From: Homarus americanus
Taxonomy: Eukaryota > Arthropoda > Malacostraca > Decapoda > Nephropidae
DNA: 64,000 nt
Assembly: GCF_018991925.1 (NCBI RefSeq)
Contig: NW_024748849.1
Span: 1,128,501 to 1,192,500 of the forward strand
Direction of reading: 5' to 3'
The position numbers and the translations under genes are program-made. Under the pieces are notes generated by a model, which was given only the letters and a program-made list of their open reading frames with translations, was not told where the DNA came from and searched no databases. This document shows positions 1 to 11,036 of the stretch, one piece after another; within the stretch, counting starts at the first letter, position 1; every line of letters starts with the position of its first letter.

Positions 1-1
1 G

Positions 2-3000
2 GTTGATGATATTAAAATTGAGGGTGCTGATGCTCCCAAAAAGAACTTATTTGATCCCCCTGAAATTCTCCCTTATGTACCTATGCGTCAAGCTGCCAAG
101 AAAGCCGCGGAGAACCTCAAAGGTGGCAACAGTAAAGTTGGTGTTTCTGTCACTGCTGGTCTTGAAGACCCTGAGGTGCCACCTGTCCCTGTCTTACCAC
201 CAGCAAAAACAAAAAGAATCTCCCGTCAAGAGAGTAAAACCAGTGGGCGATCAAAATCCAAGTCACCCCGTGCAGCCAAGCATCTTTCACCTGCCAACAT
301 CACAAACTCTGAATCAGAGAGTGAATCAGAAAGTCAAGCAGCGGCAAGAAGAGTGCCAAAAGATCAGAAAGATGTGCAGAAGATATCAAAGTCCATATTT
401 TCAGACAGTGAAGAAGAATCTGTGGGCACAGTCAAAAAGGAGAAAGTCATAAAAGATAAACCAGATCCAGTTCCTGAGACGATAAAGGTGGCCCCAACAG
501 GTGACCAGTTTTTTCGTGGAGATATTTTCGTCCGAGAATACCAGAGCTCGTCAGATGAAAATGAGAATGGAAGACCTACCACCCCAGGAAAGAAGGCACA
601 CATATCTCCAGCTCATAAATCAGTCAATGATTGTCAAGAGTCCTCCTCAAAGAGCCAGCCCTTTCGTGGACCCACAAACATCTCGGGTGACCTTCGCCTC
701 ACCTCCGATAGTGATGAGAGAGAGGATGAGAACCAGGAACCGGCAGTTGGAACCCTTAGGAAGGCCCCTGATAAGAAGCTTAAAACTTCCGAAGGGCGGC
801 CTGAACATGGGTTTCAGCCGCCGATTACTGAGAGAAGTGAACCCCGAGTGCCCACTGAGACGGAAGATAGCAGTCCCAAACCAACTATCAGAAGAGAGGC
901 TGGATTGGAGCCAAGATTGCGTCAAAGTGGGGCTCAGTGCCGACCGAGAACTCCTTCTGGTGATGTCCCCTTGCAAGACATCAGAAGTAACTCTCATGCG
1001 CCACCAAGAGGACCGAGAAGAGGAAGAGAGAGAGAACCGCATTCACTCCCCCACAACCTTGGTGCCAGTCACAACAAACTCCTTGGTAAGCGAGAGATAC
1101 AGCTTGAGGAATCACTCAAGTCCAGCAAGAAGGTCCCAGAGGGAAGCAGTGAAGAGAAGCCAACCCCAACACAAGGAATCACCAGCTCCGAAAAGAAAGA
1201 GGCATTGAAAGAGACAGAGCCAGCATGGGAAAAGATAGATCTGTCCAGAGAAAAGAAACAAGCTCAAAAAGAAGAAGAGGTTCTTAAGGATGAAGCTGTA
1301 TCCTTAAGAGAAAAGGAAAGTGTACAGAAAGATAAGGCAGTGACAGAGAAAGAAACTGAAGCAACCCCAAGTTCAAAGACTGTTACATCAAGAGAAGTTG
1401 ATCAGTCTTCGAAAGAAACTGACTCTTCAGAAAATATTGATATTATAATAGAAAAAGAAGTACAAAGAGAAAAGGTTATACATTCGAAAGAAAAAGTTTT
1501 GTCTCCAAGAGAGAAGGTACTTCCTTCCAGAGAAAGAGTGTTGCCTTCTAGGGAAAAAGTCTTGCCCTCTAGAGAAAAAGTTTTACCCTCTAGAGAAAAA
1601 GTTTTACCCTCTAGAGAAAAAGTTTTACCCTCTAGAGAAAAAGTTTTACCCTCTAGAGAAAAAGTTTTACCCTCTAGAGAAAAGGCTTTACCACCCAGAG
1701 AAACTTTGCCTCCCAAAGAAAAAATTCTGCCACCAAGAGAAAAAATTCTGCCACCAAGAGAAAAGGTTTTGCCATTAAGAGAAAAGAAAGATATTTTAAG
1801 AGAGAAGGTCTTATACAAAGATAAGGAAACGTTACCAACCGAAAGAAAAGACTTCGTAAAAGAGAAGGAGTTAGTAAAAGAAAAAGGTGAGATTGTGAGG
1901 GTTCAGGACCCCTTGGAAGACCAATTGGAATCCCAGAGAGAACAATCACAGTCATTAAGACAAACTTTGGAATTGGTTAAAGAAAGTGAACAAACAAAAG
2001 AACCTGAAGTCTTGGATAAGTTGGAAGAGGTAGCACAGGAACAAGTGGAAGTAGTCAGAGATCTGGAACCACTAAGAATAGAAACCAGAGCTGAAGAGGA
2101 GATACCAGTGAGAAAAGAGGAAGAACCTGTGAGAACTGTGATGCAAACACCAGCTGAAGCAGAGGCTTCTTCTGTAAGAGAAAAAGACTCTGTAGTAGAA
2201 CGGTTAGATATATCTGTAAATATAGAACAACAAAAGAAGCCTGGTGTGTTTGGGTATGTTGATGAGGAAGTAAAAGTTGGAAGATTAGCGGACATTGTCG
2301 AGACTTCTGACACAGAGCCAGACAACAAAAGGGTTCGCATTGGTGACAGTGATGAAGATTCTGTGCTTGTGTCTGAAGAAAAGAGAGTAGAACAGCCCAA
2401 GGACAGTGGATATAAGAGTGCAATAACTACACCTGAACCTGTAGATAGAATTCAACCTGTTTGTAATGACCTGGTCAATGTAAATAGTATTGTAAATAAT
2501 TTTATGCCTGAAGAGTCCTGTTTGGAAACAATAGATACAAACAGTAAAACCCCGGTGGTTGTACCAAGTACAGTGGAATTCAAACAGACTGTCAATAAAT
2601 TTGTTTCTCCAACGAGAAGAAAGAATCTGGAAGATGTCATAGGGGAGATGAAAAGGCAGGCTGAAGCACAACCTGAGCCCAGTAATTCTTTACCTACTTC
2701 TGAAGTGCAGATTGAACTTGCAGCTTCTCCACCTCACAGTCAGCCTAACTCAGCCAATTTTTCTGTTCCTCCCCCAGAATCTTCTGTTCCTTCTTCTCAG
2801 GCATCATCTGTGGAAACATTAACTCCCAAGAGTGCAACTTCTCCAGTTGCTGCTAATTTTGTGGAACAGTGGCGAGGTCAGTGGGTGAAAAGTCCGCCTC
2901 CACAGGATCATAAAGTGGATCCTAGCAGTGGCACACACCTTCCACCTCATTTGCCCATGCCTGGTCTTGATCTTGGCCTTCCTCCATCTATGTCAATGTT

Positions 3001-6000
3001 AGATTTACAACGAGCTATGTACCCAGATACACAACATCGGCTGTTTACTCACTTTGATATTTTAAATGCCCGTACTATATTGCCGTCAGAAGCTCTACTT
3101 ACTAGCCGATTACGCCAGATTATGGAGGCTGGTATTCCTCCTCAGATGTTTAATCCAACATTAGCGTATTTACAACAACAAAGTGCCTCCGAAATGGCAG
3201 CTCTCAGTCAACAACAGTATGCACAGTCTTCTCGAGAAAATCAAATTCCAGATAAAACTAATGTATGTTCTGCTCAGGAACTTGCGAGATTACCCAGCCT
3301 TGAAAACCGGCCTCCCACTCCAGAAATTCTTCCAACCAATAATAAGGCAAATAACCGACCAGCAGCCTCAGGTACTAAAGTTGGGAAACCATTACCCTCT
3401 CCTGGATTGCCGAGCATGATGGTTGCACCACCACTACCTTCTCCACCAACTACTGGCAATAAGATTGTCCCAGGTCTCACCTCACCTACCACTAGTAGAG
3501 GGCAGCAGCTCACAACAGCTAGAGAAGAGCCCCCCTCACCAGTATTATCACACAACAAAACTGCACAACCACAACCTTCTCCATCAAGTATATATAACAA
3601 ATGTGACACTTCTGTTTCATCAGCCTCACAGCCACCACAGACCAGTGTACCGCTGCCAGAGATGTCACCTGCCGATCATTCAGTATTAATGTTGAGGACA
3701 AACAGGGTACCAGTGGAGCCTCAAGTTTCTCCCCAGTCTAGTAAAACTTCCCAGGTTGCCATATCAGCAAGTGTTACAACTAGTGACACTGTCAGTGGAG
3801 CCAATAAGTGTCCCAGACCACTAGTGTCTCCTCCTGTCAACTCAGTGTTCACAACAAAGAAGAATGTGAGTCCACCTGTCTCTAACTCTGTTATGTCTGT
3901 AGCCAAGTCAGCCACAACTACAACTAGTCTAAGTTCACTTAACAAGTCTCCTCTCCCAGCGGTGATGAGTCCCACCAGTCAAAGGGAGTCATCGCCTCAG
4001 CACACTACAGTGGAAGTACCTGATTCTAAAATTGAAACCATTACTGTTGATGATAGTGTCATTCACCAGAAAGAAGAACCTACTCAGAAACGTGTGCCAA
4101 TTTATATGCAGGAGCCAAAACCCCAGAAAGTTCCTGAGAAGAAATCTCCAAGATCTCGAAAATTGTCTCCACGATGGAATAAGGAAAGCCCAAAAACCAG
4201 AGAAAAGAAATCAACAAAGCTGAACAGGGCATCATACAATAAAGGGCGTGGTAGGAATTCTGGTAAAGGGAAAGGCAGAGGCCAAAGTCCAAGATTCAAT
4301 TCAGTCTCTGTGCCTAAGGAGCTGGTGGGAACAGTATATGACTTTGATTTTGACAACGAATTTGATGATGATGGTCCAGCCAACAACACGTTAGATGATC
4401 TTCGAAAATCTCGTGAAAAACGTCAGTCTGTAGACACAACTCCCCAACAGCAGTCATCGACACCAACATACATGGCTGACCACAAGGAACAATCTCCCAA
4501 GAAGTCTAGTAAAAAGTCTAAATCATCATATAAGGATAAGGGGGTTGTTAAGTTAAATAATGATGATGATAAAGTTGCCAAAATACTTGAAGATTATAGA
4601 AATATGCAAAATTCTCAGTTAAGGAGGAGTGTTCATTCACCCACACCACCTCAGGGTGATGCCATCCCAGATGATCCACCAAAAACACCAGACAGATTAC
4701 AAAATCTGCCACAATTTAGTGCTGAATATACTGCAAACATATCTGAAAACAAACTTACAATATCAAACATAAGTGAGGCGAGAGACTCGAACCAAACCTC
4801 AGAACTTACAGTTATTCAGAAAGCTGTAGGGGACCACAGTAAAGTCTCTCTCACTGTTCCAACTGCGCAAATTGGCATCGATGAAAGAACGAATCAGCTA
4901 AAACTTAAGATTAAAGGGCCATATGCCAACTCATACTCAAATTGCAATACAGCAGCTCCACCTCAAGAGGCGGTGGGTGCTCCGACACCAATATCCACAA
5001 CTTCAACATTACGACGAATGAGGAAAAAGGAACTTATTCGGCAATATTGCTATCAAGATCAAATGCCAGCTGAACCACCAGACTCGGGGCCTATAAACAA
5101 TACCCCAAACCCTCCCCCACATGTAAGAACTGGCATCACTATTCCCAAGGCTGTAGCATCCATGACATCCATACCAACTCGAGAAGACTACAAGATGTAT
5201 ACTCAAGATGAGCCTCCGAGTACTGCAGCCGGGGGAGGGAGACGGAAAAGACCACCCCGAGAACTTAGACATTTGAAAGTCTGGACCATTAGGGAAGAAT
5301 CTGGTAAACGCAATTCAGAAACAACAGAGAGCGGAGATGCCAGCAGAAAGAGACCAAGAGGTGCCAAAGAGTCCAAGATCTTGGAGGAGAAGGATGTCTC
5401 GAGTGCCAAACCACCACCAAAACTAAGAATAAGTTTAGGGAAGAAGGGAAGTGAAGTCATGACGGTCACTGATAGTAAAGAACTAGCTGGAAAACAACGA
5501 CCTCCCAAGAAAAGACTTGCTGAAGAAAACCCCATGGTTAAAATTAAGAGTGACAACATGAAATTTCGTGAACAAATTATGGCTGACTTCGACAAACCTG
5601 GGAAGAAGGGTGGACTAAAGGGCTCAGACAGAGACAAAAAAGCCAAGAAGCGTAAGGTATATTCGGGTGAGGCTGGTCATAGCTCCAGTACTGAGAGTAA
5701 GGACCTTAACTCTGCTGACAAACATGACATTAAAGTAATAACTGGGGATAGCACAAATGCTCCAAAATTAGTAATAAGATTTGGGAAAGGCAAGAGTGAT
5801 AATTCGAGTAATATTAAAAATATTAAGGGGGAGATTAATGATTCTGGAATTTCTAAAGAGGAAAGGTTAGATTCAGACACGATTATGCCTCCTTCTTTGA
5901 AGATTCGGCTGTCATTAACAAAGCCAGATTCTGATTCCAATAAAGAAGAATCCAGTATTCCCAAAGTGCCCCTCAAACTAAAATTGTCCAGACGCTTAGA

Positions 6001-6541
6001 TGGCTATGTTGCCTCCAACACCCCTAGAAAGCCTCATTCTGATGTTCAAGATCAAGGTCCAGGTCCTCCTAACCCAAAACCACCTGATCTACCCCCTGAG
6101 TCCCACTTTGAAAAATCTATACCTGACATAACCCCTCCGTCGCCACCGCCTCAACCCAATCCTCTAATAGCAAGTGAGTATCAGGCAGAATCCAGATTGT
6201 CACAGCAAGAGAACCTTAATCCACTTGTTGCAACTCCGTACGCTGTTTATCCTCAAAAAAGTGACCCACCCACTGCATGTAATATACCAGAGCAGTTAAA
6301 TATGGGCCCAGTAGATTATGGTCTGGGAGGACTGGGTCCACCGACAAGATCTGAAATGCCTGAAGAAATGTTACAAAGATTAGAGGCTCAAATAGCAGCT
6401 GCCGGCAGAAATGTGACCGAAAGTGGAGGCCCGGCCGGTAGCTTAGGGTCTCCTCGACAGCAATCAGGACCACCTCTGCCAGACGTCCCCTCAATACACC
6501 ACACGTTATACCCGTACAAGGAAGGCTCTGACTGCAGATGA
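2..6541 (+). CDS. Large disordered lysine/serine/proline-rich nuclear protein, 3' part of gene (5' end outside window)
   Basis: The frame is open from base 2, so the first ATG at 83 is probably internal and this is a long 3'-terminal exon; at least 2179 codons are present, ending in TGA at 6539-6541. Numbering from the ATG at 83, the protein is almost wholly low-complexity. It has a Ser-Glu acidic run (about residues 75-83), a heptad-like REKVLPS array (about 465-570), long Pro/Ser/Thr regions (about 880-1350), KSPR/SP basic motifs (about 1350-1420) and a lysine-rich C-terminal third. Short hydrophobic-basic motifs recur there: LKLKIKGPY (about 1607), TLRRMRKKELIRQYC (about 1642), GITIPKAVASMTSIPTREDY (about 1684), KLRISLGKK, LVIRFGKGK, LKIRLSLTK and LKLKLSRRL (about 1780-1970). 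Many KKxK/KRPR stretches suggest nuclear localisation. The compact motifs within disordered sequence suggest a chromatin-associated scaffold. I could not assign a family with confidence; a PHD-finger or other chromatin regulator with its folded domains upstream is possible. There is no frameshift, and codon usage is ordinary. Confidence 0.85.
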   Translation, partial: VDDIKIEGADAPKKNLFDPPEILPYVPMRQAAKKAAENLKGGNSKVGVSVTAGLEDPEVPPVPVLPPAKTKRISRQESKTSGRSKSKSPRAAKHLSPANITNSESESESESQAAARRVPKDQKDVQKISKSIFSDSEEESVGTVKKEKVIKDKPDPVPETIKVAPTGDQFFRGDIFVREYQSSSDENENGRPTTPGKKAHISPAHKSVNDCQESSSKSQPFRGPTNISGDLRLTSDSDEREDENQEPAVGTLRKAPDKKLKTSEGRPEHGFQPPITERSEPRVPTETEDSSPKPTIRREAGLEPRLRQSGAQCRPRTPSGDVPLQDIRSNSHAPPRGPRRGREREPHSLPHNLGASHNKLLGKREIQLEESLKSSKKVPEGSSEEKPTPTQGITSSEKKEALKETEPAWEKIDLSREKKQAQKEEEVLKDEAVSLREKESVQKDKAVTEKETEATPSSKTVTSREVDQSSKETDSSENIDIIIEKEVQREKVIHSKEKVLSPREKVLPSRERVLPSREKVLPSREKVLPSREKVLPSREKVLPSREKVLPSREKVLPSREKALPPRETLPPKEKILPPREKILPPREKVLPLREKKDILREKVLYKDKETLPTERKDFVKEKELVKEKGEIVRVQDPLEDQLESQREQSQSLRQTLELVKESEQTKEPEVLDKLEEVAQEQVEVVRDLEPLRIETRAEEEIPVRKEEEPVRTVMQTPAEAEASSVREKDSVVERLDISVNIEQQKKPGVFGYVDEEVKVGRLADIVETSDTEPDNKRVRIGDSDEDSVLVSEEKRVEQPKDSGYKSAITTPEPVDRIQPVCNDLVNVNSIVNNFMPEESCLETIDTNSKTPVVVPSTVEFKQTVNKFVSPTRRKNLEDVIGEMKRQAEAQPEPSNSLPTSEVQIELAASPPHSQPNSANFSVPPPESSVPSSQASSVETLTPKSATSPVAANFVEQWRGQWVKSPPPQDHKVDPSSGTHLPPHLPMPGLDLGLPPSMSMLDLQRAMYPDTQHRLFTHFDILNARTILPSEALLTSRLRQIMEAGIPPQMFNPTLAYLQQQSASEMAALSQQQYAQSSRENQIPDKTNVCSAQELARLPSLENRPPTPEILPTNNKANNRPAASGTKVGKPLPSPGLPSMMVAPPLPSPPTTGNKIVPGLTSPTTSRGQQLTTAREEPPSPVLSHNKTAQPQPSPSSIYNKCDTSVSSASQPPQTSVPLPEMSPADHSVLMLRTNRVPVEPQVSPQSSKTSQVAISASVTTSDTVSGANKCPRPLVSPPVNSVFTTKKNVSPPVSNSVMSVAKSATTTTSLSSLNKSPLPAVMSPTSQRESSPQHTTVEVPDSKIETITVDDSVIHQKEEPTQKRVPIYMQEPKPQKVPEKKSPRSRKLSPRWNKESPKTREKKSTKLNRASYNKGRGRNSGKGKGRGQSPRFNSVSVPKELVGTVYDFDFDNEFDDDGPANNTLDDLRKSREKRQSVDTTPQQQSSTPTYMADHKEQSPKKSSKKSKSSYKDKGVVKLNNDDDKVAKILEDYRNMQNSQLRRSVHSPTPPQGDAIPDDPPKTPDRLQNLPQFSAEYTANISENKLTISNISEARDSNQTSELTVIQKAVGDHSKVSLTVPTAQIGIDERTNQLKLKIKGPYANSYSNCNTAAPPQEAVGAPTPISTTSTLRRMRKKELIRQYCYQDQMPAEPPDSGPINNTPNPPPHVRTGITIPKAVASMTSIPTREDYKMYTQDEPPSTAAGGGRRKRPPRELRHLKVWTIREESGKRNSETTESGDASRKRPRGAKESKILEEKDVSSAKPPPKLRISLGKKGSEVMTVTDSKELAGKQRPPKKRLAEENPMVKIKSDNMKFREQIMADFDKPGKKGGLKGSDRDKKAKKRKVYSGEAGHSSSTESKDLNSADKHDIKVITGDSTNAPKLVIRFGKGKSDNSSNIKNIKGEINDSGISKEERLDSDTIMPPSLKIRLSLTKPDSDSNKEESSIPKVPLKLKLSRRLDGYVASNTPRKPHSDVQDQGPGPPNPKPPDLPPESHFEKSIPDITPPSPPPQPNPLIASEYQAESRLSQQENLNPLVATPYAVYPQKSDPPTACNIPEQLNMGPVDYGLGGLGPPTRSEMPEEMLQRLEAQIAAAGRNVTESGGPAGSLGSPRQQSGPPLPDVPSIHHTLYPYKEGSDCR
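1480..1795 (+). repeat. In-frame 21-bp coding minisatellite (REKVLPS heptads)
   Basis: About fifteen heptads of the type REKVLPS lie within the large 5' gene. Units from about 1567 to 1682 are virtually identical at DNA level (21 bp, core tctagagaaaaagttttac), while flanking heptads have diverged to PREKILP and PLREK. The 21-bp period is a multiple of three, so copy-number change preserves the frame. The identical centre and diverged edges point to recent expansion. Confidence 0.9.
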
Positions 6542-6613
6542 TAATTGCTTCTCTTTCTTAGTAATAACTTAATATTTACAATAATGTAACAAACTACCAT
6601 AATTATGTACAAA

Positions 6614-6621
6614 TGTAGATA
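6614..6621 (+). promoter_or_regulatory. Pumilio response element candidate (TGTAGATA)
   Basis: The sequence is an exact match to the PUF-family RNA-binding consensus UGUANAUA, located about 73 nt after the stop codon. Function is inferred from the motif only. Confidence 0.35.
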
Positions 6622-7176
6622 CCGTTGGTGTTGCTCACTTGATGCACTATGTTAGTTACGCAAGGATTTAATCACTTGCATCTCATGGGCTGATTGCAGC
6701 CACCATTTTTGTTCTTTTTTTATTAATGTAATGTTCTGCACTGTCATTTGTTAGGGAAAAATACTCGCTCCCCTCAAGGGAATCTACAAGGGTACAGCTA
6801 CACTGTTGGCAATGATTGTTAATGTGATGGGTGAGTCAGGAGGGAGCACCTCTGGCCTCCTCCCCTACAGCCATGTTAAAATAGTTGTTCACTCAGTGGG
6901 GTCTACCTGGCCCCAACCACCAGATGTGGTTCCCCTGGTTCACCTGCTCCGCCCTCAATAGGCTACTTTAGCCAAATATCTTGTTTCCTTGCCTGTTTTT
7001 ACTGTCTTTTTTGTATGGAATGTGAGGGTGGTTGTTGTTGAGCATGACAGTGTGGTGGGCGTGGTGCCCCCAGGCCCCGGCTGGGCCCTTGGACCTCTGA
7101 CCCTGGGGCCCCGGATGCCAGACCTGTTGTCCCGGGGAGGACTTGTGTTCCCATATTTTGATATCTTTTTTACCAT

Positions 7177-7184
7177 TGTAAATA
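7177..7184 (+). promoter_or_regulatory. Second Pumilio response element candidate (TGTAAATA)
   Basis: This is a second exact UGUANAUA match in the presumed 3'UTR, just after the GC-rich island. Two matches in about 650 bases of UTR are suggestive but could be chance in AT-rich sequence. Confidence 0.35.
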
Positions 7185-7759
7185 GGAAGGAATGTACAAA
7201 TTACTGTATTTGCTTTTTGTAATTTTATTACTTTTGTACAGTTTTTAGTTCTGATTGCTCATCAGACATAACTTATGTTTTATCAAAAGTTGGAATTATT
7301 TATTTTTTAACTTCTCTAAGTGTCACAAATTTCCATGCCATTACTGTCATTTAATATATAGATTTCTTGGCTTTTAATTCTTGACTTTGTTGTTCGGACA
7401 AGTTGTTTCCGTGGAGACTGAGTTGTTTATCTACTAGAAGGCAGAAGATTGTAATATATTTCTTGATTCCTCAACAGAGAAATAGTCTTGTAAATCTTAG
7501 TGTCATGTGATACATTAATATTATTGAAATATAAATTTTTTATGTTATATAGTTGGCCTTTCTACTTATTCTACCTGGAAATTATTTTCTTTATATACAA
7601 GGTGTTGCTTAGAAGAAGGAACTGGCTGAGATTATAGGACCTGATAATATGAAAATAATAATATCATTGGAGTTATTTCAGATAAGAGATGTGCAACTGT
7701 GACTTATAATAATCGTATACACAGGCTGTAATGTAAAATTATATAACAATGATGAATAT

Positions 7760-9480
<1,721 letters not shown>

Positions 9481-10850
9481 AGGCTAGTTTAACCCACCAA
9501 GTGCAGCAGTTTTACTGCCTAAGTGTGACAGCTGCAATGTGCGCACACGGTACAGTATTCACACAGTATTCATAATAAATTTATCTCGCTTATTCCAATA
9601 GTATATGGTACCATTGAAATCATCAGAAATTTTATAATAATATATTAATGTTTTTGGAATAGCTATATAATAAGAAAACCAATATGAAATGAGTAAATGT
9701 TCTTGCACAAGCCACTTTCTACTTTCAAGCTACTGATCTCTAATGAACGTTTATAATAATCCATTATTTTTATGCTAAAAATAGCATACGGACCCCCTGG
9801 ATCCGCCCTTGGATAAGATATTCATGTGTTGGGCTGTTTAATATACCTTGGGGTCCGGAAGGCAGAGGCCCTGGCTAGGAAGTTAGGTAAGGTTGGGTAG
9901 TTTTCTTTGGTTTGGCGAGTGCAGTCTTTTAGCAATGCTTTGGCAACTTGTGTTTGTTCTCCCCCTCCACAGTGAGTGTGAAGGTGGTTAATCTGGTGAA
10001 ATAAGTTGGGGGCTACTCTTCTGGTGAATCCAGTTGTGTTAGTTATGGTTTTCTTATGCACAAGGAAGGTGTGGTGGTAGTCAGGTGGCTTAGTGTCAAA
10101 ATAGCCCTTTATTGTTACAGGTCGGATAAAATCGCCATTTTTTTTTCAGGCTTCCTCTGGCCATACTTATCAAATCTAGAAGGGGAGCCACCTTCAAATA
10201 TTCTCGGAATTCTTGTACGATGCAAAATTCAAATTGGCCGACACGAAAACTTAAAGTTCATACAGCTCTGCTTATACTGTACTGTATATGTCACAGGGAG
10301 GCAAATTTGGTGTCAAAATGTAGGTTTTCAGGGTCAAGGATTACATTAGAATGGCTTACAATGCTGAAAAAGCATCCATATATCATATAGAAAGGTCAGA
10401 GATTATCACTTAGGCCAAAATTTTCGTGATAAATGTTTATTTGTGATGCAATTCTGATACTCGCACAAAAAGTACACTCAAATAATAAAAACTTTGGTAA
10501 CTCAGTCATTATACAGTACATGATTATGGAAGTATATTCTCACCTACTTTATGCCTTTACGTTTGCAAAGTGGTGTACAATCTGCTTTCACACATTTGCA
10601 GACCCTACAGCCACCCTTACAGAAACACTATTTTTTTTTTTTTAATGGTTGGCGGCAAGCTTTGGAGATTTCAGGGACTGTGATCCAGACTGGTACTCAA
10701 TGATCCTCCTTGGCTCATCTAAATCCTTATGGGGACGTGCTGGTACGGCTTGCTGTGTTTGGTCACTGGTACACCATATTCCAGCCTGTAACACCATGTC
10801 GAGCATGCTGAAGGAGTGCTAAATAAGTGTTTTGCTTCTTGTGGCAGGTA
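9481..10850. other. Unassigned non-coding stretch
   Basis: The sequence is AT-rich with stop codons in all frames beyond short runs. The 79-codon frame at 9822-10061 (-) resembles nothing I recognise. No RNA gene or element boundary was seen. Confidence 0.4.
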
Positions 10851-10928
10851 CACCTACTAAATAATTATTCGGCACCCTTACGGCGTGATACAATATGACA
10901 CGGGTGCCGAATAATTTTTTAATGGGTG
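10851..10928. mobile_element. 78-bp palindromic MITE with TA flanks
   Basis: A perfect 15-bp inverted repeat (10863-10877 and 10902-10916, AATTATTCGGCACCC) extends outward imperfectly to CACCTACTAAAT at the left and the complement of CACCCATTAAAA at the right. TA dinucleotides flank both ends (10849-10850 and 10929-10930). This is what a Tc1/mariner-type miniature element with its target duplication looks like. It has no coding capacity. Confidence 0.6.
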
Positions 10929-11036
10929 TACATACATTGATTCCAATATTGATTGGAAGAGGTGGTTCCCTTTCCAGGTTATGTCTGGTTTGCAAACTAC
11001 AATCGGTTGCCCTCTTCTTTGTGTAGAATAAAATTA

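Larger units (their letters stand above)
6542..7560 (+). other. Probable 3'UTR of the 5' gene
   Basis: This stretch follows the TGA with no further coding signal. It is T-rich with several TGTA-containing sites and an unusually GC-rich island at about 7055-7140. There is no AATAAA in it; the best nearby candidate is TATAAA at about 7531 followed by T-rich sequence. Canonical AATAAA hexamers occur only further on, at 8341-8346 and 8776-8781. The 3' end is therefore uncertain. Confidence 0.5.

Noticed and set aside
501..1208. 235-codon frame overlapping the 5' gene
   Set aside because: Alternative frame of the long coding region; no independent signal.
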